This document shows positions 5,011 through 5,029 of a stretch of 5,029 nucleotides of DNA, one piece after another. The notes beneath the pieces are model-generated. The model was not told the origin of the DNA. It saw only the letters and a list, made by a program, of their open reading frames with translations, and did no database searches. Origin of the DNA: an uncultured Lachnospiraceae bacterium (GTDB lineage Bacteria > Bacillota > Clostridia > Lachnospirales > Lachnospiraceae); assembly GCA_947174725.1 (NCBI GenBank), contig CAMWKA010000167.1:1-5029 (forward strand). The letters are read 5' to 3'. Both the position numbers and the translations under genes were made by a program. The stretch's first letter is position 1; every line of letters begins with the position of its first letter.

Positions 5011-5029
5011 TTTTAAGTCACTATAAGAA

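Overview
The window looks like part of a chromosome from a Gram-positive anaerobe of the Firmicutes (Bacillota), most probably a gut Lachnospiraceae-type Clostridia. This is inferred from strong GGAGG ribosome binding sites, FeoB followed by a small Cys-rich membrane protein, the style of the RarA N-terminus, and tRNA genes without an encoded CCA. No species can be named from the sequence alone.

Left part (1-2250): the 3' end of a ferrous-iron operon. FeoB, the GTPase-coupled Fe(II) permease, enters from the left edge without its first residues. It is followed after a short gap by a 68-residue membrane protein with a cysteine-rich tail (FeoB-associated family). A textbook intrinsic terminator with a GCGA tetraloop closes the unit at 2221-2250.

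Middle (2251-3849): a non-coding stretch of about 280 bases holds an inverted repeat overlapping a plausible extended -10 promoter. It is followed by a leader made of four hairpins packed back to back (2395-2517), ending one base before the Shine-Dalgarno of a complete RarA/MgsA AAA+ ATPase gene. The RarA start is placed at 2530, and its first residues contain QLNLF, a close match to the DNA sliding-clamp-binding motif.

Right-middle (3861-4098): a perfect-consensus promoter (TTGACA, 17 bases, TATAAT) drives tRNA-Pro(TGG) and then tRNA-Gly(TCC), ending in a T-run.

Right end (4100-5029): a visibly AT-richer segment read on the minus strand. A 61-residue ribbon-helix-helix protein is translationally coupled (ATGA overlap) to a GNAT acetyltransferase. 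The acetyltransferase reading frame is interrupted by an in-frame TGA, and a further 18 family-like codons follow before the next stop. The order of a small RHH gene then a GNAT gene recalls type II toxin-antitoxin modules, but the acetyltransferase is of the RimJ/RimL type, so that role is only a hypothesis. A strong rightward promoter at the very end points to a gene outside the window.

The regions appear functionally independent: iron uptake, replication-fork maintenance, tRNAs, and a possibly acquired RHH/GNAT pair next to the tRNA genes. The features most worth following up are the hairpin-chain leader of rarA, its putative clamp-binding N-terminus, and the interrupted RHH-GNAT pair.
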